From Limnanthes douglasii subsp. nivea (lineage: Eukaryota; Streptophyta; Magnoliopsida; Brassicales; Limnanthaceae): a stretch of DNA of 64,000 bases. Both the position numbers and the translations under genes were made by a program. Position 1 is the first letter of the stretch; the number at the start of each line of letters is the position of its first letter. The notes under the pieces are model-generated. The model did not search any database. It saw only the letters and a program-made list of their open reading frames with translations, and was not told where the DNA came from. Of this stretch, positions 10,445 through 19,738 are shown in pieces. The stretch is from assembly GCA_036936605.1 (NCBI GenBank), contig JAUPFV010000003.1, positions 81,390,273 through 81,454,272 of the forward strand, in the 5' to 3' direction.

Positions 10445-10641
10445 TACTGTTGCCACATCATTGTCCTACGTGAAAGGCGGATGTGGCCCGTCAAAGGAAG
10501 GGTACAAAAGTTGGAGTGAGGTAAAAAATGATGGTTTTATTCTGGTTTCTAGAACATGAAGGAGCACTTTATTACAGCCTCAAAGAAAAAGGACCAACTT
10601 GTTACAAGTGGTAAACGTGAAGGACGACCGATGTTTTTTAC
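10445..10641. repeat. Repeat M, copy 1
   Basis: Matches 13395-13611 over about 200 bp (cacatca..gtcctacgtg..aaggc to aaacgtgaaggacga...ttttaccc). Both copies stop at TTTTACCC, after which the sequences differ, so this may be a transposon end. Class unknown. Confidence 0.5.
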
Positions 10642-11864
10642 CCGATTTGGACACAAAGTAGTTCTCTCACATTTTCCAACTTGACTGTGTGCATTGCTTT
10701 CTTTAGTATGCCAGTCCGTTGCTCACTTCTCTTCACACGTTTAATGACAATATTTTCCTGTTCAACACACTCCCGTATGAAATAATACCGAAAGCCTTTT
10801 TGTTTCTTACTAACATCGAAAACAGGGTTCTCTGTACGATCAATGGCAGACCTATTATGAATGTACAAAATCAGAGGCCTTGGTGTTTACTTCAGAGATG
10901 AAGCTTAGAACCTTTTACTTTGGCATGTTGCAGCAGTAGCGACCATAAATTCTTCCTCGTAGGATGACAGTGCAACACAAAGTTACTTCTGTGACACCCA
11001 CGTAATCAGACTTTTGTAATGATAAAAACCATACCTCCTTGTAGATTTTCCAGTCATCCACATTCCTTGTCAGATCACTATCCGAGTAGCCATCCAGCAA
11101 ATAATCTCCTTGTCCCTTATTGTACTTAAGGCCATAATTCAAAGTGCCTCTAACATAAAGTAATATTCTCTTTGTTGCATTCAGATGTAGTGTGGTAGGC
11201 CTCTTCATGAAACCGCTGACAATTCCAACTGAATATGATATGTCCCGTCGTGTATGTAGTACCCTTAAACGACCAACCATTCTTTTTAAACAAAGTCGAT
11301 TTTACCATCTTTTTGTTCTCGTCCTTATGTAACAGAATCTTGAGCTCCTTCGATATTTTACCGGATTACATTCTGTCGTACGAGCCATTTCAAGGAATTT
11401 CTTCGCAAAATTTGTCTGCTTGAGTTCAATGCACTTATTTTTCTGATCTACTTCTATTCCTACGTAGTAAGTCATTTGCTCATTTAAAACTCCTTCTCAT
11501 TTGTTCCTATAATTTCTCGATATTTGACACAGAGTACTCATTACTAGGAGGTCATCAACATAAACCCCACTATCAACACCCCATTTCTTTCACATCTTAC
11601 ATACACAGCATGTTCAAATATGAATGTGATAGAACCAAATTGAGTAAGACATTTATTTAAACGTGCATACCAGATGCAAGTTGTTTGACGTAATCCGTAG
11701 AGTGCCTTGAATAATCTATAGACGTTATGATCTTCTCCTTTTCTTTCCTAACCCTTTAGCTGTGACACATACACCTCTTCTAATAATTGACCGCTCAGGA
11801 ACGCTGACTTTATATCTAGGTGATGAACTTCCCGTTCATTTTTAATCGTGGCACTTCACAAGGA
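10642..11864 (-). pseudogene. Copia remnant C2 (RT and RNase H)
   Basis: On the minus strand from about 11860: HHLDIKSAFLSG, RLFKALYGLRQ and a decayed YVDD region, then from 11280 RRDISYSVGIVSGFMKRP, LNYGLKY and LDGYSDSDLTRNVDDWK of RNase H, and at 10868-10638 the RNase H end with a NPVFDVSKKQK..YYFIRECVE pattern. Many stops and frameshifts. No LTRs are attached. It is cut on the right by T1 at 11865 and on the left it abuts repeat M. Confidence 0.75.
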
Positions 11865-12093
11865 TGTTAGGTGCGACCAAAGTCTCATATCTCACATCGG
11901 TTAAACATGAGAAAAAAGATCAGTATATAAGTTAAGAATACATCTCCATTAGTGTGACGCTTTTTGGAAGTGGACCAAAAGCAAAGCCGTGCGGGCCAGT
12001 GGGCCCAAAGAGGACAATATCACACTATTGTGGAGATCGGAGTATTCTTACTTATATACAAAGGCGGAATATACAGACCCAATATTCCCTACA
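11865..12093 (+). repeat. T1 5' LTR
   Basis: Starts TGTTAGG, ends CCCTACA. USE is ATCTCACATCG (11889-11899, one change from consensus), TATA at 11924, spacing 24 nt. Confidence 0.9.
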
Positions 12094-12095
12094 AA

Positions 12096-12107
12096 TGGTA
12101 TCAGAGC
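12096..12107 (+). other. Primer-binding site, initiator Met tRNA
   Basis: TGGTATCAGAGC two bases after the 5' LTR. It is complementary to the 3' end of plant initiator methionine tRNA, the usual copia and TRIM primer. Confidence 0.85.
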
Positions 12108-12204
12108 ACCAGGCCCAGACAGAACGCGATGTGGTAGGTTGTGATGATGTGGGTGCCAAACATCTTGCCAGGAGCCATACTCAAGGTGATTGATCTGTTG
12201 GATA

Positions 12205-12390
12205 GATGGAGCGTCACGGCTCATCAAGCAGGTGGCTTGATAAAGGAGCGGCGCAGATTCATCTAAAGATGGAGCGCCACGGCTCATCAAGCAGGTGGCT
12301 TGATAAAGGAGCGGCGCAGATTCATCTAAAGATAGAGTGCATGATAGCTCATCAAGTAGGTGGCTTGATCATGGAGCGGCACACTATCAT
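12205..12390 (+). repeat. 63-bp tandem repeat inside T1
   Basis: Two near-identical 63-bp units (12205-12267, 12268-12330) and a third degenerate one. The array members at 8.9 and 9.7 kb hold one or fewer diverged units, so the number varies between T1 copies. An open frame through the units is a by-product of the 21-codon period. Confidence 0.8.
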
Positions 12391-12515
12391 TTGATAGTGA
12401 TCAGATAGATCCGCTCTAAAGCTCTAGAGTTCAGGTTCCTGTCCACCTGACTAGAGTGGGCGGATGGAGGTCAATTAAGAGGAGGCTAGAGTGGTACTTT
12501 GTTCGAGAGGAGGAT

Positions 12516-12744
12516 TGTTAGGTGCGACCAAAGTCCCATATCCCACATCGGTTAAACATGGGAAGAAAGATCAGTATATAAGTTAAGAATACATCTCCAT
12601 TAGTGTGAGGCCTTTTGGAAGTGGACCAAAAGCAAAGCCGTGCAGGCCAGTGGGCCCAAAACGGACAATATCACACTATTGTGGAGATCGGAGTATTCTT
12701 ACTTATATACAAAGGCGGAATATACGGACCCAATATTCCCTACA
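12516..12744 (+). repeat. T1 3' LTR
   Basis: Preceded by the polypurine tract GAGAGGAGGAT. It holds an imperfect hairpin: TAAGAATAC...AGTGTGA (12584-12608) pairs with TCACACTA...GTATTCTTA (12671-12701) around a 62-nt loop. Confidence 0.9.
12540..12582 (+). promoter_or_regulatory. snRNA-type promoter signature: USE plus TATA
   Basis: ATCCCACATCG at 12540-12550 matches the plant snRNA upstream sequence element RTCCCACATCG at all 11 positions. TATATAAG starts at 12575, leaving 24 nt. In plant snRNA genes a gap of about 23-24 nt is typical of Pol III genes (U6, U3) and about 33-34 nt of Pol II genes. A second, weaker USE-like box (GTCCCATATCC, 12533-12543) overlaps upstream. Function in the LTR is inferred. 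Confidence 0.6.
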
Positions 12745-13394
12745 ATATCGAAGAACAAACATCGTCAATCTTATCAGATTTACTCTGCTTTTCCTTTTCT
12801 AATACTAGTTCTAATTGTAAGGTATCGTATTGTCATGTCAATTGCGATTGACTCGCGCGTTATAGCGCATAGATCTATGATGGATTTGAAATCCGATTCA
12901 ATTATCGGTGGTCGGAGAAAATTTAAAATCCGATTCAATGATCGGTGGTCGGAGAAAATTTAAAATCCGATTCAATGATCGGTGGTCGGAGAAACGATGG
13001 ACGCGAGTAGGATGAGGAAAAAGAGGAGGTATTCAGAAGCTCTTCCTCCACGTCTTCGATTGGAAAGAACAACGATGACGAAGAGGATAGATCATCAAAA
13101 AGCAAAGAACATGAGGTTCATAATATATCGATTAGAGATGAGAGAGTAGAAGGAAATGGGATTTAGAGTTAGATATTTGGTTTAGGTTGGAATAAGAGAG
13201 GAGAAACAGGTGTAATTTAGGGTTACATTTCGGGTTTGGGTTGGAATAAGAAAGGGAAAGGCTGTGTTACTGCGTCGATCTAAGGTTAGAAGTTGGGTTG
13301 GATTAGATTAATTGGGCTGAGCGGGTTATTTTGTTTAATTGGACCGGGTTTTGGTTTTGCATTATGGTTAAAGGGGTGGGTAAAAGTAAATTGT
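12745..13394. other. Noncoding region with 37-bp tandem repeat
   Basis: 12883-12992 holds three units of about 37 bp (tccgattcaatgatcggtgg core). The rest is G-rich (repeated gggttgg and gggttt motifs) with no gene or known element recognised. Confidence 0.55.
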
Positions 13395-13611
13395 GTTTTT
13401 ACTATTTTTTTTGTCACATCAGCGTCCTACGTGGAAGGCTAATGTGACTGGTCAAAGGGTATTAAAGGTACAAAAGTTGGACTGGAGTAAAAATGATGGT
13501 TTTATTCTCGTTTTTGAAACAGGAACGACCACTTTATTACAGCTTCAAAGGAAAGGGACCAACTTGTTACAAGTGGTAAACGTGAAGGACGATTGGTGCT
13601 TTTTACCCTAA
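13395..13611. repeat. Repeat M, copy 2
   Basis: Partner of 10445-10641, with the same terminal GTAAACGTGAAGGACGA and TTTTACCC end. The flanks differ on both sides. Confidence 0.5.
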
Positions 13612-13634
13612 AAAAAATCTTTACAATGTTTAGA

Positions 13635-13886
13635 TTAAAGGGGAAAATGTTAGAATTTAATCTAAACATTTATTTACTTTAGTTGATTTATTTATAAATA
13701 GGTCAAGTGTTGGCATAATATTTGTAAGTTGAACCGTTATCGTAGTGTTGGAGCTTTAACAACAGGAGCCCGGTTAACCTTGTAGCACCTGGGTTTTAGG
13801 ATAGTCGTGCAAGTATGCACTTAAATATGTATTGTTTTATCTTCTTTATTAACTTTAAATAATTTTATTTTATTTTCACTTCAACA
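13635..13886 (+). repeat. Putative copia 3' LTR with polypurine tract
   Basis: The purine tract TTAAAGGGGAAAA (13635-13647) is directly followed by TGTTAGAATTTAATC, and the unit ends CTTCAACA at 13886. It contains TTTATAAATAGG, a likely TATA. It has the layout of a copia 3' LTR whose body is lost. The flanking 5-mers do not match. Moderate confidence because there is no partner LTR in the window. Confidence 0.45.
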
Positions 13887-13905
13887 GTTTTGTCAAATTA
13901 TTTTT

Positions 13906-14110
13906 ACTTATATAGAAGGCCGAATGTGCAAACCCCATATTCCTTACAGAGATGTTGACCTATAGCCTTAAGACAATTATACTCAAATTATACCATTGCC
14001 TTGAACTAGTGTGGAGAGACAATTATACTCAAATTATTCCATTGCCTTGAACTAGTGTGGAGATACTTATATATAATGCGGAATTCGCAGAACCCATATT
14101 TCATACACAT
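13906..14110. repeat. T2-type LTR tails and a 46-bp tandem duplication
   Basis: 13906-13948 (acttatatagaaggc ... ccttaca) matches the last part of the T2 LTR at 30755-30796. 13971-14062 is a direct duplication of 46 bp (agacaattatactcaaatta start). 14063-14110 is a second, poorer LTR-tail-like copy. All noncoding. Confidence 0.5.
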
Positions 14111-14555
14111 CCACATTTCATATATTGCAATGTTAGAAATCAAAACCTTGTTTCTAGCTTTAACGGTAAAATACACCACTAAGGTCTAACTGACCAAAGG
14201 ATGTTGACCTATAGCCTTCGGATAATTATACTCAAATTATTCCATTGCCTTGTTGGACTAGTCTTCAAACGAGCAATGTTCAAAGAATGAGACGGGAACT
14301 AGGAATCTCCTCCTTATGAGAAATCTATGGATTCTGACCCATTTATAAAGACACTTGAGGTTGATAAGGAGAAAGGCTTTTATACAAAAACTATAATGAC
14401 TTCACATGGTCATCATCTCTATCTCATCGACAAGGATAAGGACGGCATTCAAATTGTTGTGCATTTTGTGCATGTTAGGTTGCAGGACAAGTCCTTGCGA
14501 AGTGTCTCCTACCATCCGGGAAACAGATCATAATATTATCCTTCATAAACCTCTC
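14111..14555. repeat. Fragment of repeat X followed by module B
   Basis: 14111-14270 matches 41965-42125 (caatgttagaaatcaaaacc). 14325-14555 is module B, matching 7580-7752 and 62335-62556. B ends at cataatatta. It contains TGTCTC at 14503-14508, an auxin-response-element core, 358 bp upstream of the SAUR start codon. Confidence 0.65.
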
Positions 14556-14750
14556 ATCCTTGCAAATTTTATCATCGAACTTGTAGGACAGGTCTGTCTG
14601 TCAGCCTATAGTCCTTTCAAAATTTCTAAGCCTTTTATTTCCGGCAAGTTGGTGTGGGGGACAAAACCATGTGAGATGCTTTAATAGTCCAGCCCCAGCT
14701 GATACCACAGGCTAGAGGACACGGATTTCAAATTGAAATGCTATTCTATC

Positions 14751-14758
14751 TATATATA
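14751..14758 (+). promoter_or_regulatory. TATA box of SAUR gene
   Basis: TATATATA, 108 bp upstream of the ATG, in an otherwise non-repetitive 14560-14865 stretch. Position fits a short 5' UTR of about 75-80 nt. Inferred from sequence only. Confidence 0.6.
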
Positions 14759-14865
14759 CCCATATGACATTGTTGAACCTCCAAACCCACAACTCTTCAC
14801 ATTCCAAATTCATCGATTAAACAAAAAAATACTAAGAAGCTCTAAAATCTTTTTTTTGGAGAAAC

Positions 14866-15150
14866 ATGGGTGTTCGTCTTCCAGGTGTTGTTTCTGCTCT
14901 CCGACGGTCCGTTTCCTTGACAAAGAAATCAGCTCCGAGAAATTCGGATGTACCAAAAGGCTTCTTTGCAGTTTATGTTGGTACTCATATGAAGAGATTT
15001 GTAGTTCCTGTATCCTACTTGAACCAGCCGTTGTTTCAAGATTTGCTAAGTCGAGCCGAAGAAGAATTTGGATTTGATCATCCCATGGGTGGCTTGACCA
15101 TTCCTTGCGACGAAGATCTATTTGTTAGTCTCACTTCTCAGCTTCAATAG
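14866..15150 (+). CDS. SAUR family auxin-responsive protein
   Basis: An intronless 94-residue frame, the usual size for the small SAUR class. The N-terminus ([15 protein letters not shown]) is typical of the clustered SAUR genes. The SAUR core spans residues 27-90: [50 protein letters not shown], ending LTSQLQ. Known SAURs are short-lived, auxin-induced proteins that inhibit PP2C.D phosphatases and so activate plasma-membrane H+-ATPases and cell expansion. The start is chosen for the conserved MG/A-R-LP context and the TATA upstream. Codons are intact and it is the only undamaged gene in the window. SAURs usually sit in tandem clusters; here it stands alone among repeats. Confidence 0.93.
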   Translation: MGVRLPGVVSALRRSVSLTKKSAPRNSDVPKGFFAVYVGTHMKRFVVPVSYLNQPLFQDLLSRAEEEFGFDHPMGGLTIPCDEDLFVSLTSQLQ

Positions 15151-15715
15151 ATTAAAGACACTGGAGGCAAGACAATTTTGTAAAGGCAGATTAGCATGTT
15201 ACATATATACGTTTAGCTGAAATGAGATAGGACACTTGCTGTCATGTAAATAGGATACTCATACATCAATTTTTAACTTTTATCTCCAACCATGACTCAT
15301 CCAAATATTTTGTCTATTTTTAACTTTAATCTCCAACCATCCGGCGTGCAAAGTAATGAATCACATGCAAAATAATAACCAAATTTGTCATAAAATAACT
15401 GACGCTTTTATTTATTTTTTATTCTAACAATAAAACTACTTTGTATTCTATAAAACAAATCAACTGTGGATGATAAACCACCGAAATGAAAATACATGAA
15501 ACCAATAATAGTTTGTACTTTTTTCTTCTTGTAATTTGTTTATATATGATTCTTGTCCGTAGGTGATACATTTCGGCAAATAGTGCGATGAGATTTGTAA
15601 ATAGAATAATTTTAAGTTATTTGGAATTTGAGAAACATTTTGTGAGTTAAATAATTTAAAAATATAAATATATGTTTTTAATTTTAATAAAGCGGAAGGC
15701 AGAGAGTGGTAGTTG
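15151..15715. other. SAUR 3' region and AT-rich intergenic DNA
   Basis: Presumed 3' UTR then AT-rich sequence. No gene or repeat seen; frames present on the minus strand have no coding signs. Confidence 0.5.
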
Positions 15716-16090
15716 TTTGATGCGGAAACAACTAGAATAGTGAAAGTTGTCACGAACTAAGTCACTATTGACGGAATGAGCAGATTTATGTTGGTAATAT
15801 TCTATTTTGATCAACAACATTTGATCCCAAAGAGTATTAACGAGCTGGATTTCAATAACATTAAAAAAATTGGTTAAAAAACTAGTCGTGAAGAATACTT
15901 GCTGCGGAATTTGATGGAGTTAATTAAATTAAATCGGTAAAAAAAAGAGAGTAAAATCTTGTGTCCGAGTACCAGTCGTAGTACCCGGATTCCTGTTAAT
16001 TTTTAATTCAATTTGCACGCCAAATAATCTACAAGTAAATTTGAACATTTTCGGTTGCATATATTGGGTGCATCCACAATTAACGTTTGG
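15716..16090. repeat. Repeat Z, copy 1
   Basis: Matches 48930-49330 in the same orientation (ttggtaatattctatt, gatggagttaattaa, cctgttaatttttaattcaa, ggttgcatatattg blocks) with many small differences. Noncoding, class unknown. Confidence 0.6.
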
Positions 16091-16560
16091 ATCAATGGGC
16101 AAACGAAGTCTGTTTTTGTTCGATTTAGGATAGCGTGTTCCAAACTTCTAATGCTAAAATTTGTGGGGATTTCTAAGGCTAAAATATGTCTAGCTAGATT
16201 ATGATTTGTCGTTCCGAAGAAATTGCTACGAGAACAATGCATTGTTTTGCATTGTGACAAATTGCAGATGGGGATGCGCTATCCTAATTTAGGCCTCTCC
16301 CTCAAAGGTTTCACCTCGTCATTAGGTAGAGACGCCGGTAGTTCAAATACAAAATCCTAACCAAACAAAAGTGCATACGCCAGTGATCCAGATAATAACA
16401 ATGAAGGCAAAGATAATAGTGTTCCAGCCTCCTAATTTCATCAATCCTCCACTAAACGATATGGTGAAAAAAAAACTCGAATAATTTTACTATTCAAATA
16501 CTTCTACAAATTTGTTGGTTGCTAAGTTTTTGGAAATTTTGTAGCATCAAAATGGCGAAC
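16091..16560. other. Unassigned noncoding DNA
   Basis: No gene, LTR end or repeat partner was recognised. Confidence 0.45.
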
Positions 16561-17062
16561 ATGAAAGAACACAATTTATAGCATGGCCGACAGTGAAATG
16601 AAGCTGCAGTTGAAATGGAACCTTATAAGTTTTTGCAAAGATGATAGCTGTTACAAGGAAAGACCTAACGATGCAGCTTCAGCTATGTTGTGGAAAGATC
16701 TAATGATGCAGCTTCAGCTATGTTGTGGAATGGATGTTCGACGAACGTATTATATCTCTATGATTTCAAACTTATTTTAGGTATAACTAGAAAAAATCCA
16801 CAACTGAAGAGGAAACATATATGGCCCTTCCCGTAGTATACATATCTTTTAAGGAAGAAGTATCCAAATCATCTAGAAAACTATAGTCGATCGGTGGTTT
16901 TTCTTACTTGATATGCTGCTAACAACACTTTGGTTACATTTAACTTGGCCTCACATCCATCCAACTCCAACTGGATCGTGACTCTTTTAAGAGTCTGAGT
17001 AACCTGCTTCTTTCGTAATTGATGAACCAACCACTCATGTCTCAATATTTTAAAAACATAAC
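16561..17062. repeat. Repeat X copy 1, left part
   Basis: Matches 42155-42985 in blocks (atggccgacagtg, cgatcggtggtttttc, gtaattgatgaaccaacc). A 35-bp direct duplication lies at 16659-16693 and 16694-16728 (aaagayctaaygatgcagc); the other copy has it once. X is split at 17062 by G-A and resumes at 27298. Confidence 0.65.
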
Positions 17063-17324
17063 TGATGAGTCTGAATTCTGCATCCTCCCCGGACAAGGAC
17101 AGTTTGGTCCAATGCCTCCGGACCGAACAGATCACTTCGAACACTCAGACCATCAGGGTATAAATACCCAACCACCTGCATTAAGTGTGGGTAATGAGAA
17201 TTAACTGCTACCAGCCAGCTTAATTATCTCTCTACTCTCTACTCTAAACACATAACACCCACATACTACTATAAAACATTAATCAAATTACAAGCCTACC
17301 CTCAGGCGATAATCATCCACACCA
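17063..17324 (+). repeat. G-A 5' LTR, with 147-bp deletion
   Basis: 262 bp against 409 bp for the 3' LTR. After CAGACCAT the sequence jumps to CAGGGTATAAATACC, so the segment between two CAT trinucleotides is lost. The TATA (TATAAATA, 17159-17166) is kept. Confidence 0.9.
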
Positions 17325-17326
17325 AA

Positions 17327-17344
17327 TTGGCGACCACAGTGGGA
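17327..17344 (+). other. G-A primer-binding site
   Basis: TTGGCGACCACAGTGGGA two bases inside the 5' LTR, identical at 51531 in G-B and nearly so at 32081 in G-C. The primer tRNA was not identified. Confidence 0.65.
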
Positions 17345-17396
17345 GGAGAAGGTGCCTGAATCAAGCATTCAAAACCAGCTAAGAAAATCTGTCCGA

Positions 17397-19735
17397 ATGA
17401 ATCCGGACAACCCAGAAGTACCACCAGCTCTGCTCGAAGTGGTGGGAGAGAACGATGAGTACACTATCGAAGAGCGTGATAGGCTAAAGGGTGAAATAGA
17501 AGCTCTGAGGGCCGAAAAGGCTAAGATGGGCCTGAAAGAAAAGTCCAAAGCGTCAGCTGCTCATCACACCGATAACCCCAGAGAGCATGAGTCTTCGAAG
17601 ACTCATGTGAGCACCAAAAAGACTCATGCCAGTTCCAAAATGTCTCACCGGTCTAAGCCAGTGGAGAGTTCTGACTCAAGCTCAGAATCTTCTGATAGCT
17701 CTTCGGACAGTGAGGGAGTTGAAAAATCCTTATCCTCTAGCAGTGATGAGGGTCGAACTAGAAAGAAGCAAAAGCAGATTAAAAAATATTAAAGAAAAAG
17801 GGATAGACAAGGAAAGATGAAGAGGCATATTGGTAAAGGATCATCTCATAGCCGGAAGCATGTGGACCGGATGCTGATGGATCCCTTCGCTTTTCACGAT
17901 GAACCAGGTATCTTTGCAACTCCCAATGAGGGTACTGTGTTCAGTCGTGGAAGGAATTGGAGGCAATCTCCATTATCTTCTAAAATTCTGTCCGGAAGCC
18001 TCCCTAAGAGGTTTGACAACACAAATATAGAGAAGTACGATGGCAGTACTGATCCAGACAACCATCTGGAGCAATTTAAAAACTTCATGATGAACTTTGA
18101 CGAAGATGATAAACTACTTTGTAGGGCATTCTCCCAATCATTTACGGGGAGTGCTCTAAAATGGTACAACAGCCTGCCTCAGGGTTGTATTAAAGATTTC
18201 GATACTTTTTGGGTAGCCTTTCGAAGGCAGTTTGTAGGGAGTAAAGAGCTAAAGGGCAATGGAGACACAATAATCCATTGTGCCCAGGAACCAAATGAGT
18301 CCTTGAAAGAATATATAAGCCGTTTTGTGAACACCAAGAATGGGTTGGCTGATTGCTTCGAACATGTGGCAATAGCATCCCTAAGGCAGGGTTTGAACCC
18401 AGGCAATCTAGCTGATTCAGTGACCAGGAAGAAGGCCATGACATGGGGAGGGTTGCTGAATCAGGTTGGAAAACATATAAACGTTGATGAAACAAAGAAA
18501 ACCAGGGTGCACAGGCAGGTGAGGTCTACCCCGGTGGCACCAAATCCCAATCAGAATCAGTCCGGGAACAAAGCAAGAGAGACCGGACAGGGGCATGGTA
18601 GGGCAAAAGCTCAGTCTCAGCCAGCTGCTCCTGCTCAAAGTCAGCAATCCAGAAACAAGAGAGGGCCATGGGTCCAACCGGAGTGGTTCGCAGAATTGAA
18701 AGAAAGTGTGGCCACCATTTTTGATAAAACAAAGGACGAGGTGCATTATCGGAGACCAGCCACATTGCAGTCTCCTAGAGAGCATCGTAATAACTCTTTT
18801 TGTCAGTATCATAACGATATTGGTCATACCACCGATGACTGCATAACATTGAAACAAGAAGTTCAGAACTTGATTGAGAGGGGAAATCTGGGGGCTTACG
18901 TAAAAAGAAGAGGAGGTAAAAGGCCTGACAACACTCACCGGGTTGGTCCAAGTAATGCTGCTCCGGAGGGAGCCATGGTTATAATTGAAAGGTTTGACGT
19001 GGAATCTGAGTACTTGGATCCTGATCCAACTCGAAACAGAGTGGGTACAATTGAGGAATGTTCTAGATCGGTCTCCGGACTCATTAATTTTTTTGAGTCA
19101 CTTACAATTTTCGGAGGGGACACTATGACAGCTCCTACTACTACTTTGAGGAAGAGGCACGTACATACTTTAGCCTCCCAGCTAGAAGGAGGCATGACTT
19201 CGTATCAGTCACAAAACTCATTCCCCTTCATTGTTTTTGATGAATATGATTTAAGAGACATTGCTGGCCCTCATGAGGATGCTGTTGTCATAGGAGCATC
19301 TATTGGGGGCAACGACATAAGGCGAATACTGGTGGATACTGGAAGCTCAGCCAATATCCTGTTCTTAACCACATACAAGAGAATGAAAAATCCAGCTGTA
19401 ATTCAGAGTTCGGACAGATCAATTGTGGGCTTTACAGGCAGCTCAGCAGATGTGATCGGTGAGTTCGAAGAGGAAGTTTTATTGGGCAAGGGCCCTTTCA
19501 AGAAAATGGTTAGAAACTCTTTATTGTGGTGGATTGTCCCACTTGCTATAATGCTATTCTAGGGAGGTCTTGGCTCTCTAGGATGCATGCAGTGGCTTCA
19601 ACAGTCCACCAGTGCTTGAAATATGATGTTCAGGGACAGGTTGGAGTCGTCCGGAGCAGCCAAAAGACTACAAGAGAATGTTATGCTACCGCACTAGCTC
19701 CTTGAACGCTGGGGGCAGTCCGTATTAACGAACAA
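17397..19735 (+). pseudogene. gag-protease of G-A
   Basis: The frame is open upstream of 17397, but the first ATG in frame is there (MNPDNPEVPPALL), so that start is chosen. N-terminal Ser/Lys-rich region; TAA at 17790-17792 where G-B has TCA; then the gag capsid core with KNFMMNFDEDDKLLCRAFSQ and WYNSLPQG (18080-18370), the knuckle-like CQYHNDIGHTTDDC (18801-18842, C-x2-H-x4-H-x4-C), and the aspartic protease DTGSSAN at 19335-19355. A 1-bp loss near 19513 breaks the protease end, and TGA at about 19703 replaces the CGA seen in G-B. Gag packages the RNA; the protease cuts the polyprotein. Confidence 0.9.
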
Positions 19736-19738
19736 TAG
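19736..19738 (+). other. Conserved UAG between protease and RT (G-A)
   Basis: CAA TAG CAA TTT, identical in G-B at 53903 and with CAA TCA after the TAG in the diverged G-D. Candidate readthrough site. Confidence 0.5.

Larger units (their letters stand above)
11865..12744 (+). mobile_element. Complete TRIM T1
   Basis: 880 bp: LTR 11865-12093, internal 12094-12515, LTR 12516-12744. Both LTRs are 229 bp and differ at about 10 positions, mostly C/T or G/A. PBS and polypurine tract are in place and there is no protein-coding capacity, which is the definition of a TRIM. It would move only with enzymes of an autonomous copia relative; T2 at 30567 is a candidate family. The flanking 5-mers aagga and atatc do not match, so a target duplication is missing. 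Confidence 0.9.

Noticed and set aside
11865..12093. Cassandra-type TRIM with 5S rRNA sequence in the LTR
   Set aside because: I looked for the 5S internal promoter boxes; none is visible. The LTR instead has USE and TATA.
12096..12107. Possible tRNA gene because of TGGTATCAGAGC
   Set aside because: Only the 3'-end complement is present, next to an LTR; it is a primer-binding site. No cloverleaf.
12206..12394. Open frame across the T1 internal region
   Set aside because: Created by the 63-bp tandem repeat; absent in other T1 copies.
15151..15200. SAUR DST mRNA-instability element in the 3' UTR
   Set aside because: ATAGATT, GGAG and TTTTGTA are all present but not in the order or spacing of a DST element.
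18417..18938. A 173-codon minus-strand frame within G-A
   Set aside because: Lies inside gag, which has a clear capsid and zinc motif on the plus strand; a shadow frame.
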